Source of the DNA: a virus
Strand: one strand, 5' to 3'
DNA length: 46,018 bases
IMG/VR virus record: IMGVR_UViG_3300021233_000037
Location: 1 to 46,018 of that record
A program made the position numbers and the translations under genes. This document shows, one piece after another, positions 8,685 to 18,800 of this stretch; within the stretch, counting starts at the first letter, position 1, and every line of letters starts with the position of its first letter. Below the pieces are notes generated by a model. That model was not told where the DNA came from, made no database searches, and saw only the letters and a program-made list of their open reading frames with translations.

Positions 8685-8890
8685 AACCCACAGTGTATTT
8701 CATAGGTGATGCACGTTATGACACTACCTTATTCCCCGGATATGAAGTAGCTTGGGTAATGGGTTTAGATCACCCTATATTAGGTACAGATAGAATACGT
8801 ACTAGTGCCATTGTAGAGAAGTTTGATGATGGTAGTTTTGAAACCATGAACACAATATATGTTCCATACACGGAGAATACTAATGGCTAG
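8681..8890 (+). CDS. hypothetical protein
   Basis: The product is 69 aa, likely a small beta-rich domain (VYFIGDARYD, YEVAWVMGLDH). It has a strong ribosome site (AAGGAG) and an ATGA overlap with the preceding gene. Not recognised. Confidence 0.65.
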   Translation: MKPTVYFIGDARYDTTLFPGYEVAWVMGLDHPILGTDRIRTSAIVEKFDDGSFETMNTIYVPYTENTNG

Positions 8891-9029
8891 TTGGCTTATT
8901 GCAATGATAGGTGTTGTGTACACAATAGTAGCTGCTCAGTTACTAGTAACAGGTAAGACAGGATTAGGTATAGCATTCATTGGTTATGCCTTAGGTAATG
9001 TAGGCTTGTACATGGAAGCTAGGTTGTAA
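8883..9029 (+). CDS. small two-helix membrane protein
   Basis: The product is 48 aa with hydrophobic segments at about residues 4-22 and 28-44, so it probably spans the membrane twice. It overlaps the previous gene by 8 nt and the next by TAATG. The palindrome TTACTAGTAA (8940-8949) is read here as Leu-Leu-Val within the first helix. Confidence 0.6.
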   Translation: MASWLIAMIGVVYTIVAAQLLVTGKTGLGIAFIGYALGNVGLYMEARL

Positions 9030-9247
9030 TGAAAACAATCATACATGTTAATCAGCATGTCATTAAATCTAATCGTAAGAATAATGAAACTAACCCAGTA
9101 TTGACTGTTAAAACTTATAAAAGCAATACATATGGCACTAACGTGCATATTGATGGGCCTTGCAAGATAGTGTATAATCCTGATAAACCATTATCATGTG
9201 GCGCACATGTATGGATTGAAACAGAAGCAGAGGTTACAGTTACATGA
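9029..9247 (+). CDS. conserved phage protein, unknown function
   Basis: The product is 72 aa. Phrases such as HVNQHVIKSN and PDKPLSCGAHVWIETEAEV resemble a short protein I have seen in several aquatic podoviruses and myoviruses, without known function. It is probably an all-beta fold. Coupled at both ends (TAATG, ATGA). Confidence 0.7.
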   Translation: MKTIIHVNQHVIKSNRKNNETNPVLTVKTYKSNTYGTNVHIDGPCKIVYNPDKPLSCGAHVWIETEAEVTVT

Positions 9248-9645
9248 GAAATGGTGGTGAGTGGACAGAGGGACGCTATCGTAGCTTCATCACTTCTACA
9301 TTACGTGGTGGTATGCGGAGATGGCCTCCTAAATGGGCTACATTGAAAGAAGCATTCGTAGGTAAGAAACTCAATAAGAAGACAGGCAAACAAGCAATGC
9401 ATTACAAGTGCGCTAGTTGTAAGAAGCACCATGTAGCTAAAGATGTTCAAGTAGATCACATACATCCAGTAGTTGACCCCACTACTGGTTTTGTATCTTG
9501 GGACGTATACATTGACAGATTGTTCTGTGAGAGTTATAATCTACAAGTGTTATGTTCAACGTGTCATAAAAAGAAAACAGCAGGAGAGAAAGTAGATGCA
9601 AAACGAGGAAGAAGCGTGGCTACACCACACGATAAAAGCATTTGA
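9244..9645 (+). CDS. HNH endonuclease
   Basis: The product is 133 aa. The HNH core has CASC (C56, C59), VDHIHP (D71, H72), N99 and LCSTCHKKK (C104, C107, H108). The paired cysteines bind structural zinc, and H72 should be the general base. It sits in line with replication genes and is not inserted in another gene, so it may be a free-standing homing enzyme or a recombination nuclease. Confidence 0.9.
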   Translation: MRNGGEWTEGRYRSFITSTLRGGMRRWPPKWATLKEAFVGKKLNKKTGKQAMHYKCASCKKHHVAKDVQVDHIHPVVDPTTGFVSWDVYIDRLFCESYNLQVLCSTCHKKKTAGEKVDAKRGRSVATPHDKSI

Positions 9646-9778
9646 TGAGATTGTGTGTTCAGGCAAATATGGCCCTCTGTTCTATAAGATGTTAAGTAAT
9701 GATGCTAAACTCATCTTAAACAATATGAGGATATTGGAAGAAAACAACATGGAGATAGAACATGTCATTAGCGTTTAG
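9596..9778 (+). CDS. small helical protein
   Basis: The product is 60 aa. AGGAGA lies 8 nt before the start. It overlaps the HNH gene by 50 nt in another frame and the next gene by 17 nt. Amphipathic helices are predicted by eye. Not recognised. Confidence 0.55.
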   Translation: MQNEEEAWLHHTIKAFDEIVCSGKYGPLFYKMLSNDAKLILNNMRILEENNMEIEHVISV

Positions 9779-9896
9779 ATGGATGGGTGGATTAGCTTTT
9801 GGATTTGAGATTAATGCGGGGCCGGGTGTATACTTATGTATATATCTAGGTATTGTTGAAGTAGCAATTTTTGATGAAGATAAGGTGGAAGATTAA
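9762..9896 (+). CDS. short hydrophobic phage protein
   Basis: The product is 44 aa, beginning MSLAFRWMGGLAFG. The ribosome site GGAG is 8 nt upstream, and the stop overlaps the RNR start (TAATG). The Gly- and aromatic-rich pattern with a hydrophobic centre (VYLCIYLGIVEVAIF) suggests a peripheral or integral membrane peptide. I recall similar small proteins from other phages but no function. Confidence 0.6.
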   Translation: MSLAFRWMGGLAFGFEINAGPGVYLCIYLGIVEVAIFDEDKVED

Positions 9897-11788
9897 TGGA
9901 TAGTTACCAAACGTTTATTGCAAAGAGTAGATACTCACGTTACATTGATACTAGTAACAGACGTGAGCATTGGCCTGAAACTGTAGATCGCTACATGGGA
10001 TTCATGTACACACATCTTAAGAAGAAGATGGGTTATACAATGCCACCTGAATTGCGTGAAGAACTGCACAGTGCCATTCTTAACCATGAAGTGATGCCTT
10101 CTATGCGAGCCATGATGACTGCTGGTGAAGCATTGGAACGTGACAACACTGCTGGTTATAATTGTTCCTATCTGCCTGTGGATGATGTTAAAAGCTTTGA
10201 CGAAGCTATGTACATTCTGTTGTGCGGAACGGGTGTTGGATTCTCTGTAGAAAGTAAGTATGTTCAAAAATTACCTGATGTACCTGCACTTATGTTTAAC
10301 AGTGACACTACAATTGTTGTGTCAGACAGTAAGGCAGGTTGGGCAAAAGCTTTACGACAAATTCTTGCGTTGTTGTACAGCGGTGAAATCCCTAAGTGGG
10401 ACGTAAGTAAAGTACGCCCTGCTGGTACTCGACTTAAAACATTCGGTGGTAGAGCATCAGGCCCTGAGCCATTGGTTGACTTGTTTAAGTTTGTTACTAG
10501 TAAGTTTCAAGGTGCTGCTGGACGTAAGCTGACTAGCTTAGAGTGCCACGACATTATGTGTAAGATTGGTGAAGTAGTTGTAGTAGGTGGTGTACGTAGA
10601 TCAGCTATGATTAGCTTGTCTGATTTGTCTGATGATAGGATGCGTCATGCGAAAAGCGGCAATTGGTGGGAACGTGAGGGACAAAGAGCTTTGGCAAACA
10701 ACAGTGCATCTTATAATGACAAGCCCACAGTTGGGGAATTTATGTCAGAATGGTTGGCATTGTACCAATCTCACAGTGGAGAACGTGGGATTTTCTCAAG
10801 ACAAGCTGCTAAGCATACAGTTGAAAAGAATGGAAGACGAGATAGTAATTATGACTTTGGAACTAACCCATGTTCCGAGATCATATTGCGTCCATATCAG
10901 TTTTGTAACCTTACAGAAGTGGTTGCACGAGCTACAGACAACGGAGACACTCTTAAACGAAAAGTGCGACTTGCAACTATCTTGGGAACTTTCCAATCAA
11001 CTCTTACAGAATTTCCATATCTTAGAAAAATCTGGCAGAACAACACTGAGGCTGAGCGGCTTCTTGGAGTCTCCATCACGGGAATCCTCGACTGCCCTGT
11101 GTTGAACGATGTGAATGATGTAGGTCTGTCATCAAGATTAGAGATGCTACGTGATGTGGCTATTACTAGTAATAAGGAGTTTGCTGATGTACTTGGAATA
11201 CCGCAGTCTGCTGCGATCACTTGCGTTAAGCCTTCCGGTACTGTTTCTCAGCTTGTGGATAGTGCTTCAGGCATTCACGCTCGCCATAGTCAGTACTATA
11301 TCCGTCGTGTTCGTAATGATAACAAAGACCCTATCACTCAATTTCTTACAAACCAAGGCATACCTGCTGAAGCTGATGTGATGAAACCTTTGGATACTAC
11401 TGTCTTTAGCTTCCCTATGAAAGCACCTGATGGTTGTATTACACGTGATGAGTTGGATAGTTTTACTCACCTTAAGTTGTGGCTTGCTTATCAACGTCAC
11501 TGGTGTGAACATAAGCCTTCTGTAACTGTGTATGTCAAAGAAGAAGATTGGCCTTCAGTTGGTGCATGGGTGTGGGAACACTTTGATGAGATCAGTGGTA
11601 TTTCATTCCTACCTTGGGATGGTGGTACATACAAACAAGCACCCTATGAAGAAATCACACATCTTGAATATGAGAATATGAAAGATCAGATGCCTAAGAC
11701 AATTGATTGGGATTCATTCATTGAAACCACAGACAACGTAGAAGGTGCTCAGCAACTAGCTTGCGTAGCGGGGGTATGTGAAATCTGA
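9896..11788 (+). CDS. adenosylcobalamin-dependent (class II) ribonucleotide reductase
   Basis: This 630-aa enzyme reduces ribonucleotides to deoxyribonucleotides. Key residues match the monomeric Lactobacillus RTPR type: C90, NPCSE (C326, E328) and C337. The 326/337 spacing equals RTPR C408/C419. A C-terminal thiol pair C623/C628 has the same 5-residue spacing as C731/C736. No class I small subunit or class III activase is nearby, so B12 coenzyme must come from the host or the environment. Palindrome copies at 10494 and 11163, near-copy at 9948, and the 12-mer repeat at 11123. Confidence 0.9.
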   Translation: MDSYQTFIAKSRYSRYIDTSNRREHWPETVDRYMGFMYTHLKKKMGYTMPPELREELHSAILNHEVMPSMRAMMTAGEALERDNTAGYNCSYLPVDDVKSFDEAMYILLCGTGVGFSVESKYVQKLPDVPALMFNSDTTIVVSDSKAGWAKALRQILALLYSGEIPKWDVSKVRPAGTRLKTFGGRASGPEPLVDLFKFVTSKFQGAAGRKLTSLECHDIMCKIGEVVVVGGVRRSAMISLSDLSDDRMRHAKSGNWWEREGQRALANNSASYNDKPTVGEFMSEWLALYQSHSGERGIFSRQAAKHTVEKNGRRDSNYDFGTNPCSEIILRPYQFCNLTEVVARATDNGDTLKRKVRLATILGTFQSTLTEFPYLRKIWQNNTEAERLLGVSITGILDCPVLNDVNDVGLSSRLEMLRDVAITSNKEFADVLGIPQSAAITCVKPSGTVSQLVDSASGIHARHSQYYIRRVRNDNKDPITQFLTNQGIPAEADVMKPLDTTVFSFPMKAPDGCITRDELDSFTHLKLWLAYQRHWCEHKPSVTVYVKEEDWPSVGAWVWEHFDEISGISFLPWDGGTYKQAPYEEITHLEYENMKDQMPKTIDWDSFIETTDNVEGAQQLACVAGVCEI

Positions 11789-12290
11789 TAAGATTCTTAT
11801 CGCAGAGGCGTTAGGGGGTAGTGAGAAAGCTTACGCCACCCTAACGTCAATGTATAGACAGCGTATATACAGATTCATACGTAGGCGGGTGAATGATGAT
11901 GCACAAGCAGAGGAAGTTACTCAAGATGTATTCTTAGATGCATTCAGGTCTTTAGGGGCGTTTAAAGGGGATAGTCAGCTATATACATGGTTATGTACCA
12001 TAGCTAACAGAAAGTGTCTCAGACAGCCTTTAAATAGCCTTAAAACGGATGTAGAAATGATAGATGTAGTCACCCCTGAATCCCTGTTGGCAGTTAAGCA
12101 AAGGATAAAGAATGTGACTGATGTTTGTGATGAGTTGCCTAACAAACAGCGTAGAGCACTGTTGTTAAAAGAATACGAGGGGTTGTCCTATTTGGAAATC
12201 TCTGCTATATTGAGTTGTACACCAAGTTATGCAAAGAAACTGGTATGGCAAGCTAAGAGAACAATCAGGAGGAAGATGAATGACAAATGA
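11778..12290 (+). CDS. ECF-type RNA polymerase sigma factor
   Basis: The product is 170 aa, starting at GTG 11778 (the neighbouring ATG is followed at once by a stop) and overlapping the RNR by 11 nt. Sigma region 2 covers about residues 15-75 (AEEVTQDVFLDAFRSLGAF, LYTWLCTIANRKC). Region 4 covers about 115-165 (LPNKQRRALLL, GLSYLEISAIL, KKLVWQAKRTIRRK) with a helix-turn-helix. Regions 1 and 3 are missing, as in ECF sigma factors. It sits at the end of the early arm, and no phage RNA polymerase is present. I infer that it redirects host polymerase to middle or late promoters. Confidence 0.9.
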   Translation: MKSDKILIAEALGGSEKAYATLTSMYRQRIYRFIRRRVNDDAQAEEVTQDVFLDAFRSLGAFKGDSQLYTWLCTIANRKCLRQPLNSLKTDVEMIDVVTPESLLAVKQRIKNVTDVCDELPNKQRRALLLKEYEGLSYLEISAILSCTPSYAKKLVWQAKRTIRRKMNDK

Positions 12291-12465
12291 CGATAGCTAT
12301 AAGATGATGGATGCAATGCGTAGACATATGGGTCTGAATGTTTACGAGACAGACAAGACTCTAGAGATTGTCTTGACATTCAAAACAACCGACGGTAAAG
12401 TGCATCAAATATGCAATAGTTTCAAGGAGAAGAAAAATGATTATCAAAGTAATCAAAGAAAATGA
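12280..12465 (+). CDS. small hypothetical protein
   Basis: The product is 61 aa with a strong site (AGGAGG) inside the sigma gene end, 11-nt overlap. The middle segment LEIVLTFKTTDGKVHQI looks like two beta strands, and the C-terminus is basic. Not recognised. Confidence 0.6.
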   Translation: MTNDDSYKMMDAMRRHMGLNVYETDKTLEIVLTFKTTDGKVHQICNSFKEKKNDYQSNQRK

Positions 12466-12616
12466 AGATGGTAGTGCGGATGTTCAGTTGGACGACATTA
12501 GCCCTGAGATGATGCAACTAATCGTACAAACTGGCTTTATTAAACTTCTTAGTGATGCATTAGAACAAGCTAAGGAAGACAATAAGATTCCAGCACTATT
12601 TAAGAAAGCTGAATGA
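12437..12616 (+). CDS. small hypothetical protein
   Basis: The product is 59 aa. AAGGAG lies upstream at good spacing, and the gene overlaps both neighbours. It has a beta N-terminus (MIIKVIKENEDGSADVQL) and a helical acidic rest. Not recognised. Confidence 0.6.
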   Translation: MIIKVIKENEDGSADVQLDDISPEMMQLIVQTGFIKLLSDALEQAKEDNKIPALFKKAE

Positions 12617-13008
12617 TGGATAGTTATGAACAAGTAATGAGCAAACAATATGGCGGTAGTCATTACAAGGGTCATAAGATTCAGCCGTGGGAGATATGGG
12701 AAGCCTATGATATGAATGGTTGGGAAGCAAGTGCATTGAAATACTTGCTACGCCATAAGTATAAAGGTGATTCTATAGGAGACTTGATGAAGGCTAAGCA
12801 CAACATTGAGTATTTAATTGCAAGAGAAGAAAGGAAACAACGTGTACAAAATCAAGCGAGTGAAGGGCAGTCTGCCAAAGTCATTGAAAACATCGTTCAA
12901 AAGCTACGACCAAGCGAGATCAGCATTGCGAAAGCACCTGCGGAATCAAGCAGAACTGCGTGGCGGGGAGCATCTGACCATGACGATGATGCGCCTCTTG
13001 GGATTTGA
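12613..13008 (+). CDS. DUF3310-like protein (T7 gp1.7-like nucleotide kinase family)
   Basis: The product is 131 aa from ATG 12613. The segments GGSHYKGHKIQPWEIWEA, ALKYLLRHKYKG and DLMKAKHNIEYLI follow the DUF3310 pattern, whose T7 member gp1.7 acts on nucleotides. The family domain ends near residue 75. The remaining 55 residues overprint a second convincing gene (12842-13027) and may be a readthrough extension after loss of an original stop. Confidence 0.75.
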   Translation: MMDSYEQVMSKQYGGSHYKGHKIQPWEIWEAYDMNGWEASALKYLLRHKYKGDSIGDLMKAKHNIEYLIAREERKQRVQNQASEGQSAKVIENIVQKLRPSEISIAKAPAESSRTAWRGASDHDDDAPLGI

Positions 13009-13027
13009 TGTGACTAAGGTAGCGTAA
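12842..13027 (+). CDS. small basic protein overlapping the DUF3310 gene
   Basis: The product is 61 aa from GTG 12842, with AAAGGA upstream. An alternative ATG at 12818 lacks a ribosome site. The segment FKSYDQARSALRKHLR resembles short phage proteins with a SYDxARxxxRK pattern. Third codon positions are richer in G and C than in most neighbours. It shares 167 nt with the DUF3310 reading frame. One of the two frames is probably not under selection there, and this one looks the more natural. Confidence 0.55.
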   Translation: MYKIKRVKGSLPKSLKTSFKSYDQARSALRKHLRNQAELRGGEHLTMTMMRLLGFDVTKVA

Positions 13028-13037
13028 TACTAATAAC

Positions 13038-13063
13038 AAAAAGGGGCTAATTGCCCCTTTTTT
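13038..13063. terminator. bidirectional rho-independent terminator between convergent arms
   Basis: AAAAAGGGGC (13038-13047) pairs with GCCCCTTTTT (13053-13062) around a TAATT loop, with a T-run on each strand. It stands exactly where the rightward early arm meets the leftward structural arm and overlaps the stop of the transglycosylase gene. Confidence 0.95.
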
Positions 13064-13511
13064 ATTTACTATATTTATTATCTAGATATGATCGTATCCT
13101 ACTTATATAACTTCTAGTTTCTTCAGCAGGTGGTTCTTTACCTGCTAACACTGCTTTAGCAGCAGCATTCCCACCATTATACGCTGCAATGGCTGCTATT
13201 GGATTTTTATATTGTTTAACTAAGTCAGACATATATCTGCCAGCAGCATCAATACTATCAAATGGGTCAGCCACATCATGTGGATATGCTTTACGTGTTG
13301 CATCAATAAATTGCATAACACCCTTAGCACCTTTAGGACTAACTTGTCCTACGTTAGTGCGCTCACCAGCATTCTTCAAAGCAACAATCATACCAGTAGG
13401 TAAGTTGTAACGCTTCTCAACATCCATAGCAAACGCATCTAAACGTGGGTCATCATACTTAACTGTAGCCCACTCACTAGGATTCTTAACTAGATCAGCA
13501 TATTCACTCAT
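13062..13511 (-). CDS. SLT-type lytic transglycosylase, virion-associated
   Basis: The product is 149 aa from ATG 13511, which has GGAGAT 8 nt upstream. A longer frame from 13595 lies inside the neighbouring gene. The lysozyme-like fold is shown by GMIVALKNAGERTN (probable catalytic E50), then SPKGAKGVMQF and AAYNGGNAA. This is the pattern of soluble lytic transglycosylases that cleave peptidoglycan. Its place after the internal virion proteins suggests it helps the injected core complex cross the cell wall. Confidence 0.85.
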   Translation of the reverse strand: MSEYADLVKNPSEWATVKYDDPRLDAFAMDVEKRYNLPTGMIVALKNAGERTNVGQVSPKGAKGVMQFIDATRKAYPHDVADPFDSIDAAGRYMSDLVKQYKNPIAAIAAYNGGNAAAKAVLAGKEPPAEETRSYISRIRSYLDNKYSK

Positions 13512-13512
13512 T

Positions 13513-15876
13513 TTATCTCCACCATTTCTCAGTAGTGGATGAACGAGGAGTAGCGTTACTAGTAGCAGGTTTCTTAGTTTGTTTACTCTCATCAATTAGT
13601 TTTCCTGTTGCCTCACGTTTAGACGTAGGTGCTGCGGGTGCAGGTTGAACATTAGCTTTTTCTTCAGCAAGTCTCATTGCTTCTTGATTAGCTAATGCGC
13701 CAGCAGGTATTGGTGCAGCACCAGTGAAGTCAGTGGTAGGAGAAGGTGCAACAGGTGCATTACTATAGAAACCATTATATGATTGTCTGTTATTAATAAT
13801 GTTAGCAAACTCATTAGCTACAGCTACAGGGTTTTCTTCTGTAAGCATTACTCTACCAAACACTAAGTTAGATAGCATAGCCTTACTTTGTTTATTAAAT
13901 TCTTTAACTGCTGCTTCTTCTTTCGCAGCAAGTTGTCTACGTTGTTCACTGAGAGGTACACCATTTCTTAATGCAGACATTTCTTTCTCTGTAAGAGGTG
14001 TTTGCATAGCAACAATTTGACCACTAGGTGTTACTCCTAATTTAATCGTTGTACCATGCTTCATCTCTAAGCCATCTCTCAAAGATGACATAGCCATCAC
14101 ATTATTACGTGCAGCTTTACTGACATTATCTTTAATGATCGCTTGGTTCTCTGTTGGCAACAATTTAATTTTATCACCAAGTTTCTTATAGTCATTAGCA
14201 AGTATCTGTGAGTTAGCACCTGACTCTACGTTAGTAGACAAAGAAGAACTAATAACATTAGCTTCTAAGGCTGACAACACTTGTCCTTTAGTTGCTTTAT
14301 CTAGCGCAACATTAGCATTAGATTGGATAACGGAATGAGCAGCTTTAACTTCTTCAGGTTTAATATCAGGAGACACTGCTACAGGTGCAGGGTCTTTACT
14401 GGCAGCATCAATAACAGTTGTAACATTACGTAACGCATCAGTACCAGCAGAATTACTAGTAATGCCGTTAGTGTTGTCCAACAATATTTTCTCTTGCTTA
14501 ACCATAAAGTTATAGAAGTCTTTATTAGTCAACTCAAGATTTTTACGTTGTTCACCACCTGCCCAGTATGCCATAACCAAACTATTATTCTGCATAGCAG
14601 CTTGTTGTTGAATAGCAAGGTTAATCAAGTCACGTTGTTCTTTGATACTCTTATCACGATAGTTAGACATGATGGTTGACATAGCAGCTAGACCAACACC
14701 CTTATCATCAGCATACATTCTAAGCTGTAAATCAGCAGCACTATTAATGTCTGCTTTTAACTGGTCACGCTTGCTACTAGTAACGTTAGGGTTATTTGCT
14801 AAGTATTTATCAATCTCAGTAATGGACGCTATACGTGCTTGTTCAATGTTAGTCTTCATCTGTGCATTGTGCATTTTAATTTGTGTATCAAATGCGGCAG
14901 GGTTAACATTAATATTTTCGCCTTTAGCCATCAATGCTAATACGGGCTTATATACATTCTCTAAACTAGACACAGAAGCAGAAGTTACATTGACACCTAA
15001 ATTACCTTGGAACATAGCAACAAAACTACCACGCAGTTGATCTGCTTCTAAATCACTCTGTGCATGTAAGCCACTGATCTGAGTAGTAACAGCATCTACA
15101 CCTGTCTTCATAGCAATGTTCTGGTTGAATGCTCTAATTCTGCTGTCGTACTCTGGCCTGTTTGATTTATACAAATTGAACAATTCTTCTTGACTACCAA
15201 ATGTACCTGCTTTAGATGCTGCTTCAATATCCTTAAGCACTATCTTCATTGGGTCAAATTCAGTGTCTTTCTTTTCTTTAGTGAAACGTTCTTTAACATA
15301 CTGCATCTCAGCCCATCTATCAGCATAAGGCAAGCCAGTAATAGAACCAACTTTTTCACGGATACTATCAGCAAGTCCGGGATATTTAGCAATTGCTTTA
15401 CGTGTCAAAGCACTTACACGTGTAACATATTCTTCATTAGACATACCACCCATAGCAGCATCACGTAAACGTTTAATCTCTTGGTCATATGTACCTACAA
15501 TTGCAAGTTTCTGTTCACCAAAATTACGTTGTGCATCAGCTTGTGATGCAGGAAGTCTATCAGTAGTACTGAAAGGCGCACCAGCAGCCTTCTCACGTTC
15601 TGCCATAATTGTAGGTAAATCTTGTGCAGCTTTCTCTGCTTGCATTCCCCTCTCTAAAAACTCAGAGGTAGTCTGTTCAGCACTAGCTAATGTTTTACCT
15701 ACATCATACGCAACATATTGTTCTGCTATTACACCAGCAGCTTTTAACAACGTACTAGTAGCATTAGCAGCCATCCTAGCACCCTCTGCTCTAGCTTCAA
15801 CACCTTTGGCTAACGTGCCTACATTAGCTTGTGCAGGTTCTATGCTTTGTGTTATATCTTTTCCGTATAATGCCAT
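13513..15876 (-). CDS. internal virion (core/ejection) protein
   Basis: The product is 787 aa, Ala-, Lys- and Gln-rich, almost wholly helical by eye, with a low-complexity Pro/Thr/Lys tail ending in EKWWR. By size, composition and order between the giant internal protein and the transglycosylase it corresponds to T7 gp15-like ejection proteins. No sequence motif proves this. Palindrome at 14453, near-copies at 13556 and 14774. Confidence 0.65.
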   Translation of the reverse strand: MALYGKDITQSIEPAQANVGTLAKGVEARAEGARMAANATSTLLKAAGVIAEQYVAYDVGKTLASAEQTTSEFLERGMQAEKAAQDLPTIMAEREKAAGAPFSTTDRLPASQADAQRNFGEQKLAIVGTYDQEIKRLRDAAMGGMSNEEYVTRVSALTRKAIAKYPGLADSIREKVGSITGLPYADRWAEMQYVKERFTKEKKDTEFDPMKIVLKDIEAASKAGTFGSQEELFNLYKSNRPEYDSRIRAFNQNIAMKTGVDAVTTQISGLHAQSDLEADQLRGSFVAMFQGNLGVNVTSASVSSLENVYKPVLALMAKGENINVNPAAFDTQIKMHNAQMKTNIEQARIASITEIDKYLANNPNVTSSKRDQLKADINSAADLQLRMYADDKGVGLAAMSTIMSNYRDKSIKEQRDLINLAIQQQAAMQNNSLVMAYWAGGEQRKNLELTNKDFYNFMVKQEKILLDNTNGITSNSAGTDALRNVTTVIDAASKDPAPVAVSPDIKPEEVKAAHSVIQSNANVALDKATKGQVLSALEANVISSSLSTNVESGANSQILANDYKKLGDKIKLLPTENQAIIKDNVSKAARNNVMAMSSLRDGLEMKHGTTIKLGVTPSGQIVAMQTPLTEKEMSALRNGVPLSEQRRQLAAKEEAAVKEFNKQSKAMLSNLVFGRVMLTEENPVAVANEFANIINNRQSYNGFYSNAPVAPSPTTDFTGAAPIPAGALANQEAMRLAEEKANVQPAPAAPTSKREATGKLIDESKQTKKPATSNATPRSSTTEKWWR

Positions 15877-15877
15877 G

Positions 15878-18800
15878 TTATTGTCCTTGCGTCGTTAGAT
15901 CAGTAATTTGAAACTGTTTAACCATTTGTTCAACCACCATTTTTTCATACTGAGTAAATGCTTCAACTTTGTATGCTTCCTTCATAAGGAGTTTTAAATC
16001 CTCACCAGTATAAGCATTTAAGTATGCTTGCACTACAGCAGCATGTACTTTATGAGATTCTGTGTCGTTGTTACGTAATGCAGTTATAGCAAGCATTGCA
16101 TGTCTACTAACATCTTTAGCCGCAGCTTTTAGTTCATCACCATGTGCTTTTCTACTTGAGAACATAATTGACAAATCTTCTTGAGCAGCAGGAGGAATAC
16201 CAAAACCAATGAGCCATGCTTCTGTATCTGTAACACGATACATTGCTCTACCACTACCACTCATCACTTGATTATAGTTAGCCATAGCTATACGTGCTTT
16301 AGTGACATTATTAATTGCAGAGAAACTAGTTCTACCTATTTCAGTTAATGCAATCTGTAACGTGCTCATAGACATTGGTGCTTTAACTACAATGCCTATA
16401 GCGTCACCAAATCCACCTAGAATACGTAAGCCAGCAAAACCTGATGGGCCAGCTAATATATCTAAGAAGTTCTTTTGTGGGTCTAACAAACCTTTAACCA
16501 AATCCTCATAGTAACGGAATGTGTTAAATCTACTACCTAAAGCAAGCTTAGCTTCACCATCAGTAATAGCTGCAATCATCCCTGACACAACACCTTGTTG
16601 TACAGTTAGGCGTTCTGTTTCTGTCATGTTTTCAGGAAGCATGTCAGTCAACATATCACGGAAAGGCCATAAGAATGCACCTGCTGTACCCATAACAGCA
16701 GTGTGTGTTACTAGTAACTGTAGTGCTTCTTTACGTGTAAACACACGACTATTACCAAGCAAACTTTGGATAACGTTCATCATAAGTTTAACTTGATACT
16801 GCACAAACTGTGCAGGAATAGATTTCCATCCTTGCTGCCATGATGCTACGTTAGCCTTAGTCATATTCTGTGTCAAATCATCTTGACGCTTCATAATTTC
16901 AGTTAACGCATCATCTGTCCACCAAGCTACCCCGGGATTAGCTGCTTTAAATTCTCTACGTGCAATGTCATAACTTACAATGCGACTCAACCCTTCACCA
17001 GCATTAAATGGAGAAGCAGAGATGTTTCCTAACTTACGTGTAAGTCCGTTAAACAAACCAAACTTACCTGTCTCAGCACCATACAAACTAGTGCTATTAA
17101 TACCATCCAACAAACCTGAGCGACGAATAGATCGTACTACTTCTACGAATTCATCTGCATCCATTCCTAAACCTAAGTTGCTAATTTTATTAACATTAGC
17201 AAATGTTCTCCAAACAGACTCTTGGTCACTCATCAATGCCATAGCATACATGCTAGAAGACTTAGCCGATGCTAAGCCATGCAAAGGAGAAATAGCCACC
17301 GCATTAAATGCATTCATACCTTGCATAAAGAACTGCACAGGATTGAAAGCAAAGAAGCTATGGAAAGCAATTGTACGTGCCCATTGTGGATAATCTTTGG
17401 TAGCACGTAGTGCCATACCAACCTTAGCCATTGCTTTATTGTTACTAGTAGCACCTTCAATGGACTCACTCACAACACGCATGAATCCTAAGAATTCTTT
17501 TTCTTCTTTAGTAGGAATATTCATTTGTGCCATAATGTAGTCTTGTACACGTTGAGCAAACACTAAACGTTTACTTTGACCAATGTAAGCACCCTTATTA
17601 TTTAACATGTATCTGAAAGCATCTTCAGGAGACATGCTACGAACATTGACGGGCAAGTCATCTACAAATGTATTAAACCAACGTTGTATGTGGGACTCTC
17701 TCCACTCAGTGATGGATGCAACATATGCAGTGTTTCCAATCTCAGCAGCTACGCTATCTAATGGACTAACAGTGTTAACTGCACTCTCACCATGCACAGA
17801 TAATACTTTGTCTCCACGTTTACTGGTAAAGTTACTAGACAAACCAATTGACTCACCAATGTAGTCATCATCTGTTCTATTGTAACGGAGTTCAATTTTA
17901 TAATTATCACCAAGTTTACCACTGTTAAACATCTCTAACAGTTCTTCAGGTTTCCAACCATAAGGCTGCATCAATCTAGCAGCATCTTGTAGTGTTAACT
18001 TACCTTGTTTAAATAGAGATGATGCTTCATTAAAAGATTTAATGTATGTGTTAGCATCACTGGCAGTTGCAGCAGTGCGGTGAGTATGTGTGATGGTCTT
18101 CATTGCACCATCTATCTCATAATCAGAAACAATCTTTACAAAATACTCATCACTGTACAAACGTCTGTATTCACCAGCACGATAAGGAATAGCTTGGTCA
18201 ATCTTGTTAATGTTAAAGTTACCATCTTTGAATGCAAACGTTTGACGATGTTTACCATCAATAAGTACAGGGTCAGTTGATTCAAAGAAACGTAATCCTT
18301 TTAGTTTGGCTTCTTCAATAAACTTCTCACTAACTCTAGTGGCTACACCTTCATCACCAACATACACTGTCTTGCCTATTGTTGGTGCTACTTCTTTAAC
18401 AAACATATCGAAGCCACCATCATCTAGTTTCATAGCACTAGACAACTTAACATAACCTCTACGAGTTAAACTCTTAGCTGCAACATCATTACGCATCTGA
18501 TGCATTACATCACGCAGTGCTCTAACTTTGTAATAGGCTATACGAGCATTACTAGTAGCACCCATACCTGAAAGTTCTACGTCGTTAAATACTTTACCTT
18601 CTTTATCGCCTAACACCAGTGCGTCATTCAACATGACCATCTCAGCACGAGATAGTTTCTCAACTGATGGACGAACAAAGTTAGTCAACAACTTGACATA
18701 TCGACTTTGTTGATTGATACCAGTTACACGTTGTTCATACAATTCTTTAGATGTTGACAAAGCCCAATCACCTAGTGCAAATCTGCTCACACTGTTAATA

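Noticed and set aside
10632-11105. 157-aa plus-strand frame inside the RNR gene
   Set aside because: The RNR frame here contains catalytic C326 and C337; the other frame has no ribosome site and no recognisable domain.
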